A stretch of 64,000 bases of DNA, from assembly GCA_022826195.1 (NCBI GenBank), contig JAJDVI010000013.1, forward strand, positions 1 through 64,000, given 5' to 3'. A program made the position numbers and the translations under genes. A model generated the notes under the pieces. It made no database searches. It saw only the letters and a list, made by a program, of their open reading frames with translations, and was not told the DNA's origin. Each line of letters begins with the position of its first letter. Positions within the stretch are counted from its first letter, which is position 1. Shown one piece after another: positions 8,105 through 17,876 of the stretch. Origin of the DNA: Acidobacteriota bacterium (GTDB taxonomy: Bacteria; Acidobacteriota; Vicinamibacteria; Marinacidobacterales; Marinacidobacteraceae).

Positions 8105-10465
8105 TCAGGCGCCGTTGCCGGCCGCCTGGACAGCCCGCCAGATCCTCTCCGGGGTGAGCGGCAGCTCAATGTGGGTGACTCCCAGGGGCGCGAGGGCGTC
8201 CAGCACCGCGTTCGCCACCACGGGAGTGGCCGCGATGGTTCCCATCTCGCCCGCACCCTTGACCCCGAGCGGGTTGTGGGGTGACGGGGTCTCGATCCGG
8301 TCCACCTCGATCCCCGGCAGGAGATCGGCGCGCGGTACCGCGTATTCGAGCAGGGTCCCCGAGAGGAGCTGGCCGTCATCGGAATAGGCCCCGATCTCGG
8401 TGAGCGCCTGGCCCACCCCCTGGACGATCCCTCCCTGGAGCTGGCCCTCCACGATCATGGGGTTGATCACCTTGCCCACGTCGTCCACCGCCACGTAGCG
8501 GAGGATGCGGACCTCCCAGGTGTCGGAGCAGACCTCGACCTCGCAGATGTGCGAACTCGCCGGGAAGGTGAAGTTCGCGGGGTCGTAGAAGCTGACGAAG
8601 TCGAGCCCCGGCTCCATTCCCTCGGGCAGGTTGTGCGCGGTGTAGGCGGCGAACGCCAGCTCGCCGAAGTCCTTTCCGCTGTCCGGCGAGCCCTTCACGT
8701 GGACCCGGCCGGTGTCCCGGTCGTAGACCACGTCCTCCTCGGCGGCCTCGAGCAGGTGGGCCCCGATCCGGAGGACCTTGGCGCGCACCTTCTCGGCGCT
8801 CCGCACGAGCGCCGAGCCGCCCACACAGGCGCTCCGGCTGCCATAGGTGCCCATGCCGAAGTTGACGCGGCCGGTGTCTCCGTGGACCACCTCCACGCTC
8901 TCGATGGGGACGCCGAGCTCGTCGGCGACCACCTGCGCGAGGGTGGTCTCGTGGCCCTGTCCGTGGGCGTGGGAGCCGGTGAAGACGCTGACCTGTCCGG
9001 TGGGATGGACGCGCACTTCACCGCTCTCCCAAAAGCCCACCGCCGAACCGAGCGACCCGGCAACCGCCGAAGGCGCGGGACCGCTGGCCTCGATGCAGCA
9101 CACCACCCCGACGCCGCGCAGTTTGCCCTCGGCGCGCGCCTCGGCCTGCGCCTGGCGCATCCCCGCGTAGTCGGCGCGGTCGGCGGCGGTCGTCATCAGG
9201 CGGTCGTAGTCACCGCTGTCGTAGAGGAACGCGACGGGAGTCTGGTAGGGGAAGTCCTCCTTGGGAATCGCGTTCTGGCGCCGCAGATCCAGCGGGTCCC
9301 GGCCCAGCCGGGTGGCCGCCAGGTCCACGAGGCGCTCGACGAGGTAGGCCGCCTCCGGCCTGCCCGCGCCCCGGTAGGCATCCACCGGCACCGTGTTGGT
9401 GAGGGTGCCGTGCACCTTGCCGAACACGCCGGGCATCTTGTAGTTCCCGGAGAGCAGCGTGATGTAGAGCGCCGTCGGGATCAGCGGGGCGAAGGTCGAG
9501 AGGTAGGCCCCCTGGTTCGCCCAGGTCTCCACGTCGAGCCCGGTGAAGGCGCCGTCGCTCGTCATGGCGAGCTTGGCGACGGTGACGTGGTCGCGACCCT
9601 GGGAGTCGGTCATCTGGCTCTCGGTCCGGGTCGCGACCCAGCGGGCGGGCCGCCCGACCTCTCGCGCCACCCACGGCACGATCACTTCCTCAGGGTAGTG
9701 GAAGATCTTGCTGCCGAATCCGCCGCCCACGTCGGGGGAGATCACCCGCAGCTTGCTTTCGGGAATCCCGAGCGTGAAGGCGGAGAGCAGCAGCCGGATC
9801 GGGTGCGGGTTCTGGCTGGTGGTCCAGACCGTCATCTCCTCCGAAGCCGCATCCCACTGCGCCGCCGCCGCCCGCGGCTCCATCGCCGTGGGGATGAGGC
9901 GCTGGTTCACGAGCTCGACCTCCACGACCTCGTCCGCCTCGGCGAACGCCTTGTCGCAGGCCTCCTGGTCACCGAGCGCCCAGTGGTAGGAGACGTTGTC
10001 CTCGATCTCGGCGTGGACGAGCGGCGCACCCTCGTCCATGGCGCCGCGCGCGTCCACCACGGTCGGGAGCGGCTCGTAGTCCACCTCGATCGCCTCGACC
10101 GCATCGGCGGCGATGTAGGGAGTCCGGGCGGCGACCACCGCTACCGAATCCCCGACGTGGCAGACCCGGTCGGTCACCACGATGGGCCGGTCCGGAACCT
10201 TGGTGTCGGGCACCAGCCAGCCGCACGGGAGCGAACCGCAGCCGCCGTCCTTGAAGTCCTGGCCGGTGAAGACGGCCACGACGCCGTCCATGGCGGCCGC
10301 GGCCGAAGTGTCGATCCGGGTGATCCGGGCGTGCGCCTCGGGGCTGCGCTTGATGGCCACGTACACCATGTCCGGAAACTGGATGTTGGCGACGTAGCGT
10401 CCCTTGCCCTGAATGAAACGGGGGTCTTCCACCCGCTTGACCGAAGTCCCTACGTAACGGCCCAT
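8105..10465 (-). CDS. Molybdopterin-binding large subunit, form II CoxL-like
   Basis: Catalytic subunit of 786 residues of the xanthine oxidase/CO dehydrogenase family. Conserved features are VISPDVGGGFGSK near residue 241, AYRGAGR at 363-369 and the catalytic-Glu motif GVKGAGEMG near the C-terminus. AYRGAGR is the form II motif. It lacks the copper-binding Cys of true CO dehydrogenase, so the substrate may not be CO; aldehydes, purines or other heterocycles are alternatives. ATG at 10465 has GAGGAGAG just upstream. It lies between the small subunit (39-bp gap) and the FAD subunit (12-bp gap). Confidence 0.95.
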   Translation of the reverse strand: MGRYVGTSVKRVEDPRFIQGKGRYVANIQFPDMVYVAIKRSPEAHARITRIDTSAAAAMDGVVAVFTGQDFKDGGCGSLPCGWLVPDTKVPDRPIVVTDRVCHVGDSVAVVAARTPYIAADAVEAIEVDYEPLPTVVDARGAMDEGAPLVHAEIEDNVSYHWALGDQEACDKAFAEADEVVEVELVNQRLIPTAMEPRAAAAQWDAASEEMTVWTTSQNPHPIRLLLSAFTLGIPESKLRVISPDVGGGFGSKIFHYPEEVIVPWVAREVGRPARWVATRTESQMTDSQGRDHVTVAKLAMTSDGAFTGLDVETWANQGAYLSTFAPLIPTALYITLLSGNYKMPGVFGKVHGTLTNTVPVDAYRGAGRPEAAYLVERLVDLAATRLGRDPLDLRRQNAIPKEDFPYQTPVAFLYDSGDYDRLMTTAADRADYAGMRQAQAEARAEGKLRGVGVVCCIEASGPAPSAVAGSLGSAVGFWESGEVRVHPTGQVSVFTGSHAHGQGHETTLAQVVADELGVPIESVEVVHGDTGRVNFGMGTYGSRSACVGGSALVRSAEKVRAKVLRIGAHLLEAAEEDVVYDRDTGRVHVKGSPDSGKDFGELAFAAYTAHNLPEGMEPGLDFVSFYDPANFTFPASSHICEVEVCSDTWEVRILRYVAVDDVGKVINPMIVEGQLQGGIVQGVGQALTEIGAYSDDGQLLSGTLLEYAVPRADLLPGIEVDRIETPSPHNPLGVKGAGEMGTIAATPVVANAVLDALAPLGVTHIELPLTPERIWRAVQAAGNGA

Positions 10466-10504
10466 TGCTCTCCTCCTCGCGATCCTCGATGAAAGTTGCC
10501 CCGC

Positions 10505-10972
<468 letters not shown>

Positions 10973-11119
10973 GGGGAGGTTCCTCCTCGCCGGGAACGAA
11001 TCATCCAAATCGCGAGAGTATCCGGGAATGGCGGAAATCCGCAAGAGCAGAGGGAGCCTCGGCTCCGATCCGGCAAGAGGCGCGCGGGCAACCTAGACTA
11101 CGGACTGAATCTCAACGCC

Positions 11120-12115
11120 GTGCGCACCGTCCTGATTCCCGTCGTCCTCGTGAGCGTGCTCGCGGGAGCCGCATTCGCTCCCGGCCAGCCCCCGGCCCAG
11201 CCGCCGGCGGAGGAGGCGAGGCCCGAGACGATCGAGCGGGAAGCGATGCTCGGGGACCGCTTCAGCTTCGTGGTGCGGGTGCCGAGCGTGACCCTCGACG
11301 TGGTGGTCGCCGATGAGCGGGGACGCTTCATCACGGGCCTCGGCCCCGACGATTTCGAGATCCTCGAGGACGGGGTCCCCCAGGAGATCCGCTACTTCAC
11401 CGCCGACCTGACTCCGGTGACCAGCCTCCTGCTGCTCGACTCGTCCGCCTCCGTGCGTTCGAGCCTGACCGCGATCCAGACCGCGGCCTACATCTTCCTC
11501 CGCAACATGGCGTCCGAGGACCAGGGCCGGGTCGCCACCTTCAGCGAGGGCGTCCGCTTCGGGCCTCCCTACACCACCGAGATCTGGGATCAGGTCCCGA
11601 TGATCCGCGCGATGCGGCCGTTCGGGAAGACGGCGCTCTACGACGCGATCCTGACGAGCCTCCAGGAACTCTCCCGGGTCGAGGAGCGCAAGGCGCTGAT
11701 CCTGGTTTCGGACGGCGAGGACTCCGGACCCGACGCCAAGGGGAGCGTCAGCACCCGGGAGCAGGCCCTCGAGGGGGCCCGGCTCTCCGAGGGCGCCATC
11801 TACACGGTGGGCTACACCGGCTGGAGCCCGGAGGGCGGCGGGAAGCTGAATCGCGAGTTCCTCGATTCGGTGGCGGAACAGAGCGGCGGACGGTCCTACT
11901 ACCCCGACAAGATCGAGGACCTGTCCCGGCATTTCCGGCAGATCCAGCACGAGCTGCACCGCCAGTACCAGATCGCCTACCTTCCCTCGCGCGACCGCAA
12001 GGAAGGCGGCTGGCGCAGCATCGAGGTCCGGATCAAGGACCGCGACGACCTGGTCGCCCGTACCCGCAAGGGCTACTACGCCGCACCCGAGACCGAAACC
12101 AGCGAATCCCGCTAG
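11120..12115 (+). CDS. Secreted VWA-domain protein of the acidobacterial type
   Basis: Exported protein of about 331 residues. A signal peptide (MRTVLIPVVLVSVLAGAAFA) is followed by a short beta region (VTLDVVVADERGRFITGL, then FEILEDGVPQEI). After these comes a VWA domain with the metal site LLDSSASV (DxSxS), a Thr-loop near GKTALYDAI and SDGEDSGPD. This arrangement is that of the VWFA-related domain known mainly from Acidobacteriota. The start GTG 11120 is chosen because it begins the signal peptide. The gene diverges from the CoxS gene. Function is unknown; a role in protein-protein contact in the periplasm or at the cell surface is inferred from the domain. Confidence 0.83.
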   Translation: MRTVLIPVVLVSVLAGAAFAPGQPPAQPPAEEARPETIEREAMLGDRFSFVVRVPSVTLDVVVADERGRFITGLGPDDFEILEDGVPQEIRYFTADLTPVTSLLLLDSSASVRSSLTAIQTAAYIFLRNMASEDQGRVATFSEGVRFGPPYTTEIWDQVPMIRAMRPFGKTALYDAILTSLQELSRVEERKALILVSDGEDSGPDAKGSVSTREQALEGARLSEGAIYTVGYTGWSPEGGGKLNREFLDSVAEQSGGRSYYPDKIEDLSRHFRQIQHELHRQYQIAYLPSRDRKEGGWRSIEVRIKDRDDLVARTRKGYYAAPETETSESR

Positions 12116-12119
12116 GGGC

Positions 12120-12176
12120 TGGGAGCGCCGGTGTTCACACCGGCACGCGCGGCGCTCGGCGCCGCGCACGGCGTAA
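12120..12176 (+). repeat. Dispersed paired-hairpin repeat, copy B
   Basis: GGAGCGCCGGTGTTCACACC starts the copy: a first hairpin GCCGGTG-TTCA-CACCGGC, then a second hairpin around GCGGCGCTCGGCGCCGC, ending with GTAAC. The stem differs from the other copies, but both arms have changed together. It begins a few bases after the stop codon of the VWA gene. Confidence 0.8.
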
Positions 12177-12249
12177 CCCGACGCAGTCTCACGGCGCCTC
12201 CCGCTACGAACGCATAATCGCCTTCTCGCTTCCGCCCAAGGAGTCCCCG

Positions 12250-13263
12250 ATGCGCCTCACCACCTTCGCTGCCCCCGCCGCGCTCGCACTCGTCGCCGCC
12301 TGCGGATCCCCCTCACCCGCTCCGGCCCCCGACCCGGAACCCGGACCCGCCCCGGTTCCCACGCCGGAGTACACCCTCGCCGCCGACAACACCCACAACC
12401 GCTGGAGCGCCACGATCCCGCCGGTCCTCACCGTGCCCTCGGGGGCGGTCGTCGAGATCTTCACCAAGGAAGCCTCGGACGGACAGATCACCCTGGAGAC
12501 CACCGCCGAAGAACTCGCGACCGTGGACTTCGGCCTCATCCACGCCCTCACCGGGCCCATCGCGGTCGAGGGCGCGGAGCCGGGGGACCTGCTCGCGGTC
12601 ACGATCCACGAGGCGGAGGTCCAGGGCCCCGGCTGGTCCGGCATCTTTCCCGGCTTCGGCTTCCTCGCCGACGAGTTCACCGAGCCGTGGCTCCGCAGCT
12701 TCGACCTCGAACCGGGCGCCACCGAGGCGCGCTTCAACGACCGCGTCACCCTGCCCCTCGCTCCCTTCCCGGGAGTGCTCGGCGTGGCTCCCGCTACCGA
12801 CGAGATGCTGGTGACCATCCCGCCCCGCGAGAACGGCGGGAACATGGACAACCGGCACATGCGGCCGGGGGCCACGGTGTACATCCCGGTCCAGGTTCCG
12901 GGCGCGAACTTCTCGATCGGGGACACCCACGCGGTCCAGGGCGACGGGGAAGTCTCCGGAAGCGCCATCGAGGCCCCGATGCGCCTCGTGGTCACGCTGG
13001 AGGTCATGCCGAACCCACGGGGGATCACCGAGCCGGAGTACGAGACGGACGAGTACTACGCAGTCACCGGATTCGACCCCGACATCGACGAAGCGGCCAA
13101 GAAGGCGACCCGCCACATGATCGCCTGGCTGGTGGCCGAGCACGGGCTGACCCGCGAGGAGGCCTACGTGCTCTGCTCGCTGGCGGGCGACCTCAAGATC
13201 TCCGAGACCGTGGACGTCCCCAACATGCTGGTGAGCATGCACATGCCGAAGTCGATCTTCTGA
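12250..13263 (+). CDS. Acetamidase/formamidase-family lipoprotein
   Basis: Protein of 337 residues of the FmdA/AmdA family. A lipobox-type signal (LALVAACGS) and a proline-rich linker up to residue 40 precede the catalytic fold. Family features are FGLIHALTGPIAVEGAEPGD, PPRENGGNMDNRHM, and GDTHAVQGDGEVSGSAIE, which supplies probable metal ligands His and Asp. The family hydrolyses short amides to ammonia and a carboxylate. The lipoprotein signal puts this one outside the cytoplasm, unlike the classical enzymes, so its true substrate is uncertain. It is followed after 14 bp by the propeller-PHP hydrolase gene, probably one operon. Confidence 0.88.
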   Translation: MRLTTFAAPAALALVAACGSPSPAPAPDPEPGPAPVPTPEYTLAADNTHNRWSATIPPVLTVPSGAVVEIFTKEASDGQITLETTAEELATVDFGLIHALTGPIAVEGAEPGDLLAVTIHEAEVQGPGWSGIFPGFGFLADEFTEPWLRSFDLEPGATEARFNDRVTLPLAPFPGVLGVAPATDEMLVTIPPRENGGNMDNRHMRPGATVYIPVQVPGANFSIGDTHAVQGDGEVSGSAIEAPMRLVVTLEVMPNPRGITEPEYETDEYYAVTGFDPDIDEAAKKATRHMIAWLVAEHGLTREEAYVLCSLAGDLKISETVDVPNMLVSMHMPKSIF

Positions 13264-13277
13264 GAGGACCGCCGCCC

Positions 13278-15839
13278 ATGAAGTTCCCCGCCGTCCTGGC
13301 CGCGGCAGCGCTGACCGCCCTCCCCGCGCGCACCGGCTCCGCCCAGCAATACGAGTACCCCGATCCCTTCCCGGGCGGCTACCCCTCCCTCGCGGGCGTC
13401 AGCAACGCGGGACGGATGTACATGGAGAGCTATTTCCCGCCCCCCGTCACCGCCTCGCCGACCTACCCGGCCTGGTCGCCCGACGGCGAGTCCATCGCTT
13501 TCGCCTACCAGGGCCGCATCTGGGTCGTCCCCGCCGAGGGCGGCACCGCCCGGCAGGTCACGAGCGGCCCCGGCTACCACTCCCAGCCGAGCTGGTCCCC
13601 CGACGGCGGCCGGATCGCCTACGCGGCCGACATCGACCGCAACTTCGACATCTTCGTCACCGAACTTGCCGACGGCGGGTCGCGCCGCGTCACCACTCAC
13701 CCCTTCCTCGATCTACGGCCACGCTGGTCGCCGGACGGGTCCCGCATCCTCTTCACGACGGAGCGCGACGGCACCTTCGACCTCTGGGTCCACGACGTCG
13801 AAACCGGCACGGCGGAAGCCGTCATCGCCGACCCCGAGGCGAACGACATGGCCGGGGGCTGGATCGGCGACACCGGCGACATCGTGTTCGTCTCCCGGCG
13901 GGGCGAGGCGGCGCTCGGCTCGGGTTCCCTCTGGCGCCATCGCGCCGCGACCGGAGCGGTGGAACTCCTCATCCGCATCGAGACCAACTACCAGGCGGCG
14001 CCCGTCGTCGCGCCGCACGGGGGCATCGTCGCCTACGTCACCGACGCCTCGGGCAACAACGACCTCTACGCCGTCCCCAGCGAGAAGTCGCCGCGCGGGA
14101 TCCAGCCGGTGCGCCTCACCCACACCCGCACCGACGAGTATTTTCCCTCGTGGTCACCGGACGGTGAGCGCCTGGTCTATGCGAGGAACGGCGGCGCCAC
14201 GGACCAGCCGCGCACCATCGACAACGGGATGGGGTTCGCGCTCTACACCGTCACCCGCGGGGGCGGCGCGCCCCAACCGGTGCGGATCGACGGCTACGCC
14301 TGGTCCGAGCCCACCGGCCAGCTCCGCGTCCGCGTCAGCGACGCGGACGGCGAGCTCCTGCCCTCGCGCATCTACCTGACCGGCTCCGACGGGCGCGCGT
14401 ACTTCCCGGCCGGCAGCTACCCCCGCGTCGTCAGCGTGACCGAGGACTACTACTTCCACACGGACGGGAGCTTCTCGGTGACCCTGCCCGCCGGCGAGGC
14501 CACCGTCGAGGCCTGGCGGGGTTTCGAGTACGAGCCCGTCTCCCGCGCCGTCGCGATCCGCGCCGGCGAGCACGCCACCGTCGAACTCCAGCTCGACCGC
14601 TGGATCGACATGGCCGCAAGCGGCTGGTACTCGGGCGACAACCACATCCACCCCAACTACGGCGGCCACTACTTCGTGACCCCCGAGGACCTCAGGAACA
14701 AGGCCCACGCGGAGGACCTCAACGTCGCGAACGGCATGATCGCCAACTACTGGGGCAACAGCCGGGTCGAGGACCTCGAGCACTTCCTCGGGCACCCGCA
14801 CCCGCACACCGGGCCGCGCACCATCGTCTACTACAACGAGGAGTACCGGCCCAGCTACTTCGCGCACCTCTCGCTGCTCAACCTGACCGAGCTGATCACG
14901 CCCTTCTATATCGGCTCGGTGGGCACCGCGCACCACGCCCTCTACCCCGACAACGCGTCGGTGCTGCGCCGGGTGCACGAGCAGGGCGGCATCGGCGGAT
15001 ACGTCCACCCCTACGGGCTCCGGCACCGGGACCCCGACGCCGCGGGGGCGGGATCGGCCAGGGAGCTGCCCGTGGACGCGATCCTCGGCCTCGCCGACTT
15101 CGTGGACGTGGCGTGCATCTGGAGCGACGAGCTCGGGACGGCCGAGGTCTGGTACCGCCTCCTCAACACGGGTTCGCGTATCCCGGCGACCGCCGGAACC
15201 GACGCCATGACCGACATCTGGCGGCATCCCGCGATCGGGACGACGCGCACCTACGTCCACACCGGCGAGGACCACGTCCACTACGACGCCTGGGCCGACG
15301 CGATGGCGGCGGGCCGCGCGTTCGTGACCAGCGGCCCGATCCTGACGCTGGACGTTTCCGGGAAGCGCATGGGCGAGGAACTGGCGGTGTCTCGCGGCGA
15401 CACGGTCACCGTGCGCGCCACGGCCCGCTCGCTCTTCACCATGCACGGCCTCGAGATCGTGCAGAACGGCCGCATCGTGCATCGGATCAACGCCACGGGC
15501 GACCTCACGTCGATCGACGCCGAGCTCGAGATCCCGGTCGAGAGGAGCGGGTGGATCGCGGCGCGGGTGCTGGGTCCGCCGCAGCACGGCGCGATGGACA
15601 GCTACCTGTTCGCGCACACGAATCCGGTCTTCGTGATCGCGGACGGCGAGCCCATCCGCTCGCTGGACGACGCGGCGTTCTTCGTCCGCTGGATCGACCA
15701 GGTGCTGGAGGAACTGCGAGGGATGGACCGCTGGGACGACCCCGCCCAGAAGGCGGAGGTGCTCGCGACCTTCGAGGAGGGGCGCCGGCTCTACCAGGCG
15801 CAGGTGGACGAACTGCGGGGCAGCGGAGGCGGCCGGTAG
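13278..15839 (+). CDS. Exported TolB-like propeller fused to CehA/PHP metallohydrolase
   Basis: Protein of 853 residues. A signal peptide ends at TGSAQQ. Residues 50-350 contain repeated PD40 blades (YPAWSPDGESIAFA, QPSWSPDGGRIAYA, RPRWSPDGSRILFT, FPSWSPDGERLVYA). A beta-sandwich stretch follows, then a CehA/McbA-type PHP domain from about residue 450, marked by SGDNHIHPNYGG and GGIGGYVHPYG. PHP enzymes use His/Asp-bound metals for hydrolysis. The start ATG 13278 follows GAGAGGACC; the long open frame upstream lies inside the amidase gene and is noise. The protein is periplasmic or surface-bound; the substrate is unknown, and peptides or phosphoesters are possible. Confidence 0.85.
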   Translation: MKFPAVLAAAALTALPARTGSAQQYEYPDPFPGGYPSLAGVSNAGRMYMESYFPPPVTASPTYPAWSPDGESIAFAYQGRIWVVPAEGGTARQVTSGPGYHSQPSWSPDGGRIAYAADIDRNFDIFVTELADGGSRRVTTHPFLDLRPRWSPDGSRILFTTERDGTFDLWVHDVETGTAEAVIADPEANDMAGGWIGDTGDIVFVSRRGEAALGSGSLWRHRAATGAVELLIRIETNYQAAPVVAPHGGIVAYVTDASGNNDLYAVPSEKSPRGIQPVRLTHTRTDEYFPSWSPDGERLVYARNGGATDQPRTIDNGMGFALYTVTRGGGAPQPVRIDGYAWSEPTGQLRVRVSDADGELLPSRIYLTGSDGRAYFPAGSYPRVVSVTEDYYFHTDGSFSVTLPAGEATVEAWRGFEYEPVSRAVAIRAGEHATVELQLDRWIDMAASGWYSGDNHIHPNYGGHYFVTPEDLRNKAHAEDLNVANGMIANYWGNSRVEDLEHFLGHPHPHTGPRTIVYYNEEYRPSYFAHLSLLNLTELITPFYIGSVGTAHHALYPDNASVLRRVHEQGGIGGYVHPYGLRHRDPDAAGAGSARELPVDAILGLADFVDVACIWSDELGTAEVWYRLLNTGSRIPATAGTDAMTDIWRHPAIGTTRTYVHTGEDHVHYDAWADAMAAGRAFVTSGPILTLDVSGKRMGEELAVSRGDTVTVRATARSLFTMHGLEIVQNGRIVHRINATGDLTSIDAELEIPVERSGWIAARVLGPPQHGAMDSYLFAHTNPVFVIADGEPIRSLDDAAFFVRWIDQVLEELRGMDRWDDPAQKAEVLATFEEGRRLYQAQVDELRGSGGGR

Positions 15840-15930
15840 GACGTTCCCGAACCCGGAGCTCTATCCGGTTCGCTTGGTGGAGACCGCCGGCGGGACTCCC
15901 GTTCCGACAGCCCGGTCGCCGTTTGTGAAC

Positions 15931-15949
15931 GGTAGCTACCGTCGCTACC
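15931..15949 (+). promoter_or_regulatory. Probable operator of the antitoxin-toxin operon
   Basis: GTAGCTACC and GTCGCTACC form a tandem 9-bp direct repeat (one mismatch) at 15932-15949, and GGTAGCTACC at 15931-15940 is a perfect palindrome. The site ends 8 bp before the antitoxin ATG. Phd/YefM antitoxins normally repress their own promoters, which makes this a natural binding site. Binding is inferred. Confidence 0.5.
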
Positions 15950-15957
15950 ATCATTCC

Positions 15958-16260
15958 ATGAGAGCCGTCGGGATCAAGGAGTTGAACAACCGCCTGAGCG
16001 AGTACGTCCGTCTCGCCGAGTCCGGCGAGACGGTTCTGGTCACGAATCGGGACCGCATCGTCGCCGAGATCGGGCCTCCGCGGAAAACGGGCAATCCGCT
16101 TGCGGACAATCCGCGCCTTGCCGAGATGGTGCGGAAGGGGCACCTCACTCCGGCCCGGTCCCCACGGAAGGGCCCACTTCCCTCGGGAAAGCGCGTTGCG
16201 CCGCTCGCGCAGCTCCTGCGGGACCTTGACGAGGATCGGGCTGATCGTGATCTACCTTGA
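15958..16260 (+). CDS. Type II antitoxin, Phd/YefM family
   Basis: Protein of 100 residues. The N-terminus (MRAVGIKELNNRLSEYVRLA, then GETVLVTNRDRIVAEI) is the DNA-binding fold of Phd/YefM antitoxins. The C-terminal 50 residues, rich in charge and proline, would wrap the toxin. ATG 15958 is the first start after the presumed operator. The gene overlaps the PIN toxin gene by 14 bp, typical of co-translated pairs. Local base composition is somewhat less GC-rich than in the flanking hydrolase genes, in line with a mobile addiction module. Confidence 0.9.
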   Translation: MRAVGIKELNNRLSEYVRLAESGETVLVTNRDRIVAEIGPPRKTGNPLADNPRLAEMVRKGHLTPARSPRKGPLPSGKRVAPLAQLLRDLDEDRADRDLP

Positions 16261-16639
16261 CTCCTCGGTGGCCATTGCCGAACTTCTGGCGGAAGACCGG
16301 CGACCTCCTGAAGGGCTCTGGGACGACGATCTCATCTCGAGTCGCCTGTTGGAATACGAAGTCTGGGTCCGCCTCCACGCCCGGGGACTCGGCGAGATCA
16401 ATGCCGAACCGGCGCGACAGCTCTTGCGCCGGGTCTCACTTTTGGAGCTGTCGCCGGTGGTGCTGGTACGCGCCCTTGAGCCCTTCCCGCGATCGCTTCG
16501 CACGCTCGACGCCCTGCACATCGCCTCCATGGCGCATCTTCGAGACAACGGGGAGCGCGTTGCACTCGCCAGCTACGACCGCCGGATGACGACGGTCGGC
16601 GAGACGATGGGCTTCCCGCTCTACGACCTCGGCAACTGA
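16247..16639 (+). CDS. PIN-domain toxin, VapC family
   Basis: Putative ribonuclease of about 130 residues. It begins VIYLDSSVAIAELL, where Asp5 is the first acidic residue of the PIN active site, and later has TLDALHIASM and ALASYDRRM, which supply the remaining acidic residues. PIN toxins cut tRNA or rRNA when the antitoxin is lost. Start GTG 16247 is chosen because the conserved YLDSS begins there; it lies inside the last codons of the antitoxin gene. Length and motifs look complete, so the pair is probably functional. Confidence 0.9.
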   Translation: MIYLDSSVAIAELLAEDRRPPEGLWDDDLISSRLLEYEVWVRLHARGLGEINAEPARQLLRRVSLLELSPVVLVRALEPFPRSLRTLDALHIASMAHLRDNGERVALASYDRRMTTVGETMGFPLYDLGN

Positions 16640-16663
16640 CCGCCGAAAACAGCGGACTTCCGA

Positions 16664-17854
16664 TCAGCGAAGCGCCGCCAGCACCTTCCCGATGAAGGGT
16701 GACACCGCGCCGCCCTGGATCCAGCGGACCACGACCACCAGGTCGTTCTCCCAGTCCACGTAGACGATGTTGCTGCCGGCGCCACGGAAGGTGATCGCCG
16801 TGTCCGGGGCGTCGGGGATGGACTTCACCATCTCGCCGTCGCGCTCGACCGGGCCGTTCAGGAACCAGTTCATGTAGCCGTAGCTCGGGTTCACGTCGCC
16901 CGGGGTGCGGGCCATCCCGATCCACTCCTCGGAGATGAGCTGTTTCCCCTTCCAGTTGCCCATCCGCAGGAAGAGGTAGCCGAAGCGGGCGAGGTCGCGG
17001 CCGCTGATGTGCATGCCGCCGCCCCAGTGGCCGCCGCCGCTGACCGACTGGACGTTCCGGCCGTCGATCATCACCCACGAGTTCTCGTAGCCGTGCCAGC
17101 GCCAGCGGTTGGAGGCGCCGATGGGATCCATGATCCCCTCGCGCAGCACCACCGGCAGCGGATCGCGCACCACGTGGAGCGCCGCGAGCGCGAGCAGGTT
17201 CACCCGGACGTCGTTGTACTTGTAGTGGGTTCCCGGCTTGTACATCGGACGGTCGGGGTACTCGAAGGGGTGGTCGCCCACCGGCCGGTCGGCCCAGTCG
17301 GGCTTCCCGAAGAGCGTCCCCTGCCAGTCGCTCGTCTGGCGGAGCAGGTGGTCCCAGGTGATGGACTCGTTGTGTTCCGAACCGAAGAGCTCGTCGTCGG
17401 GCATGTAGGGACCCACCCGGTCGTCGACCGAGGCGATCAGGCCACTGTCGTAGAGGAGCCCGACCGCCGTGGACAGGAAGGTCTTGGAGACGCTGAAGGT
17501 CATGTCCACCTTCTTCGACGGCCCCCATTCCCGGACGATGTAGCCGTCCTTCACCACGATGCCGCTCAGCGCGCCGCGGACGGTCGTCGGACCGACCCGG
17601 CTCCCGAAGGGCTCCTGGGCGAACGTCAACTCGTGGTTGAGCGCCAGGTCGCGCGGGGCGTTCGACTCGGACGCCACTGCAAACTCGACCGCTTCCTCGA
17701 GGAGCGCCGGGTCGAATCCGGCCTCCTCGGCGGTCTTCGTCCTCCAGTCGTGCCGCTCGGGAAAGTAGGGAGACTGGGCCGCCCCCAGGCCTGCCGCAAA
17801 CAGACACAGGATCGCGACGGCCGTCACACGGACGAACCGGTTTCCTCTTCTCAT
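16664..17854 (-). CDS. Secreted serine hydrolase, beta-lactamase class C family
   Basis: Protein of 396 residues with a signal peptide ending near GAAQ. The nucleophile motif SVSK is at residues 121-124 (SxxK). A YxN-like YENSW lies mid-protein, and a substrate-binding loop follows at GHWGGGMHISGRDLARFGYL. Such enzymes act as esterases, D-amino peptidases or penicillin-binding-protein relatives; true beta-lactamase activity is not implied. The ATG at 17854 has AGGAGAACAAGCG upstream. The gene is convergent with the PIN toxin and starts 22 bp after the CoxG gene, so the two may share a transcript. Confidence 0.86.
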   Translation of the reverse strand: MRRGNRFVRVTAVAILCLFAAGLGAAQSPYFPERHDWRTKTAEEAGFDPALLEEAVEFAVASESNAPRDLALNHELTFAQEPFGSRVGPTTVRGALSGIVVKDGYIVREWGPSKKVDMTFSVSKTFLSTAVGLLYDSGLIASVDDRVGPYMPDDELFGSEHNESITWDHLLRQTSDWQGTLFGKPDWADRPVGDHPFEYPDRPMYKPGTHYKYNDVRVNLLALAALHVVRDPLPVVLREGIMDPIGASNRWRWHGYENSWVMIDGRNVQSVSGGGHWGGGMHISGRDLARFGYLFLRMGNWKGKQLISEEWIGMARTPGDVNPSYGYMNWFLNGPVERDGEMVKSIPDAPDTAITFRGAGSNIVYVDWENDLVVVVRWIQGGAVSPFIGKVLAALR

Positions 17855-17876
17855 CGCTTGTTCTCCTGAAAGGCCC

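Noticed and set aside
8105-10465. Calling the first large subunit a true CO dehydrogenase
   Set aside because: It has AYRGAGR, not AYxCSFR, and lacks the copper-binding Cys; its substrate is left open.
15865-15910. A further hairpin-repeat copy before the Phd-type antitoxin
   Set aside because: Only fragments resemble the repeat and the arms do not pair well; too degenerate to count.
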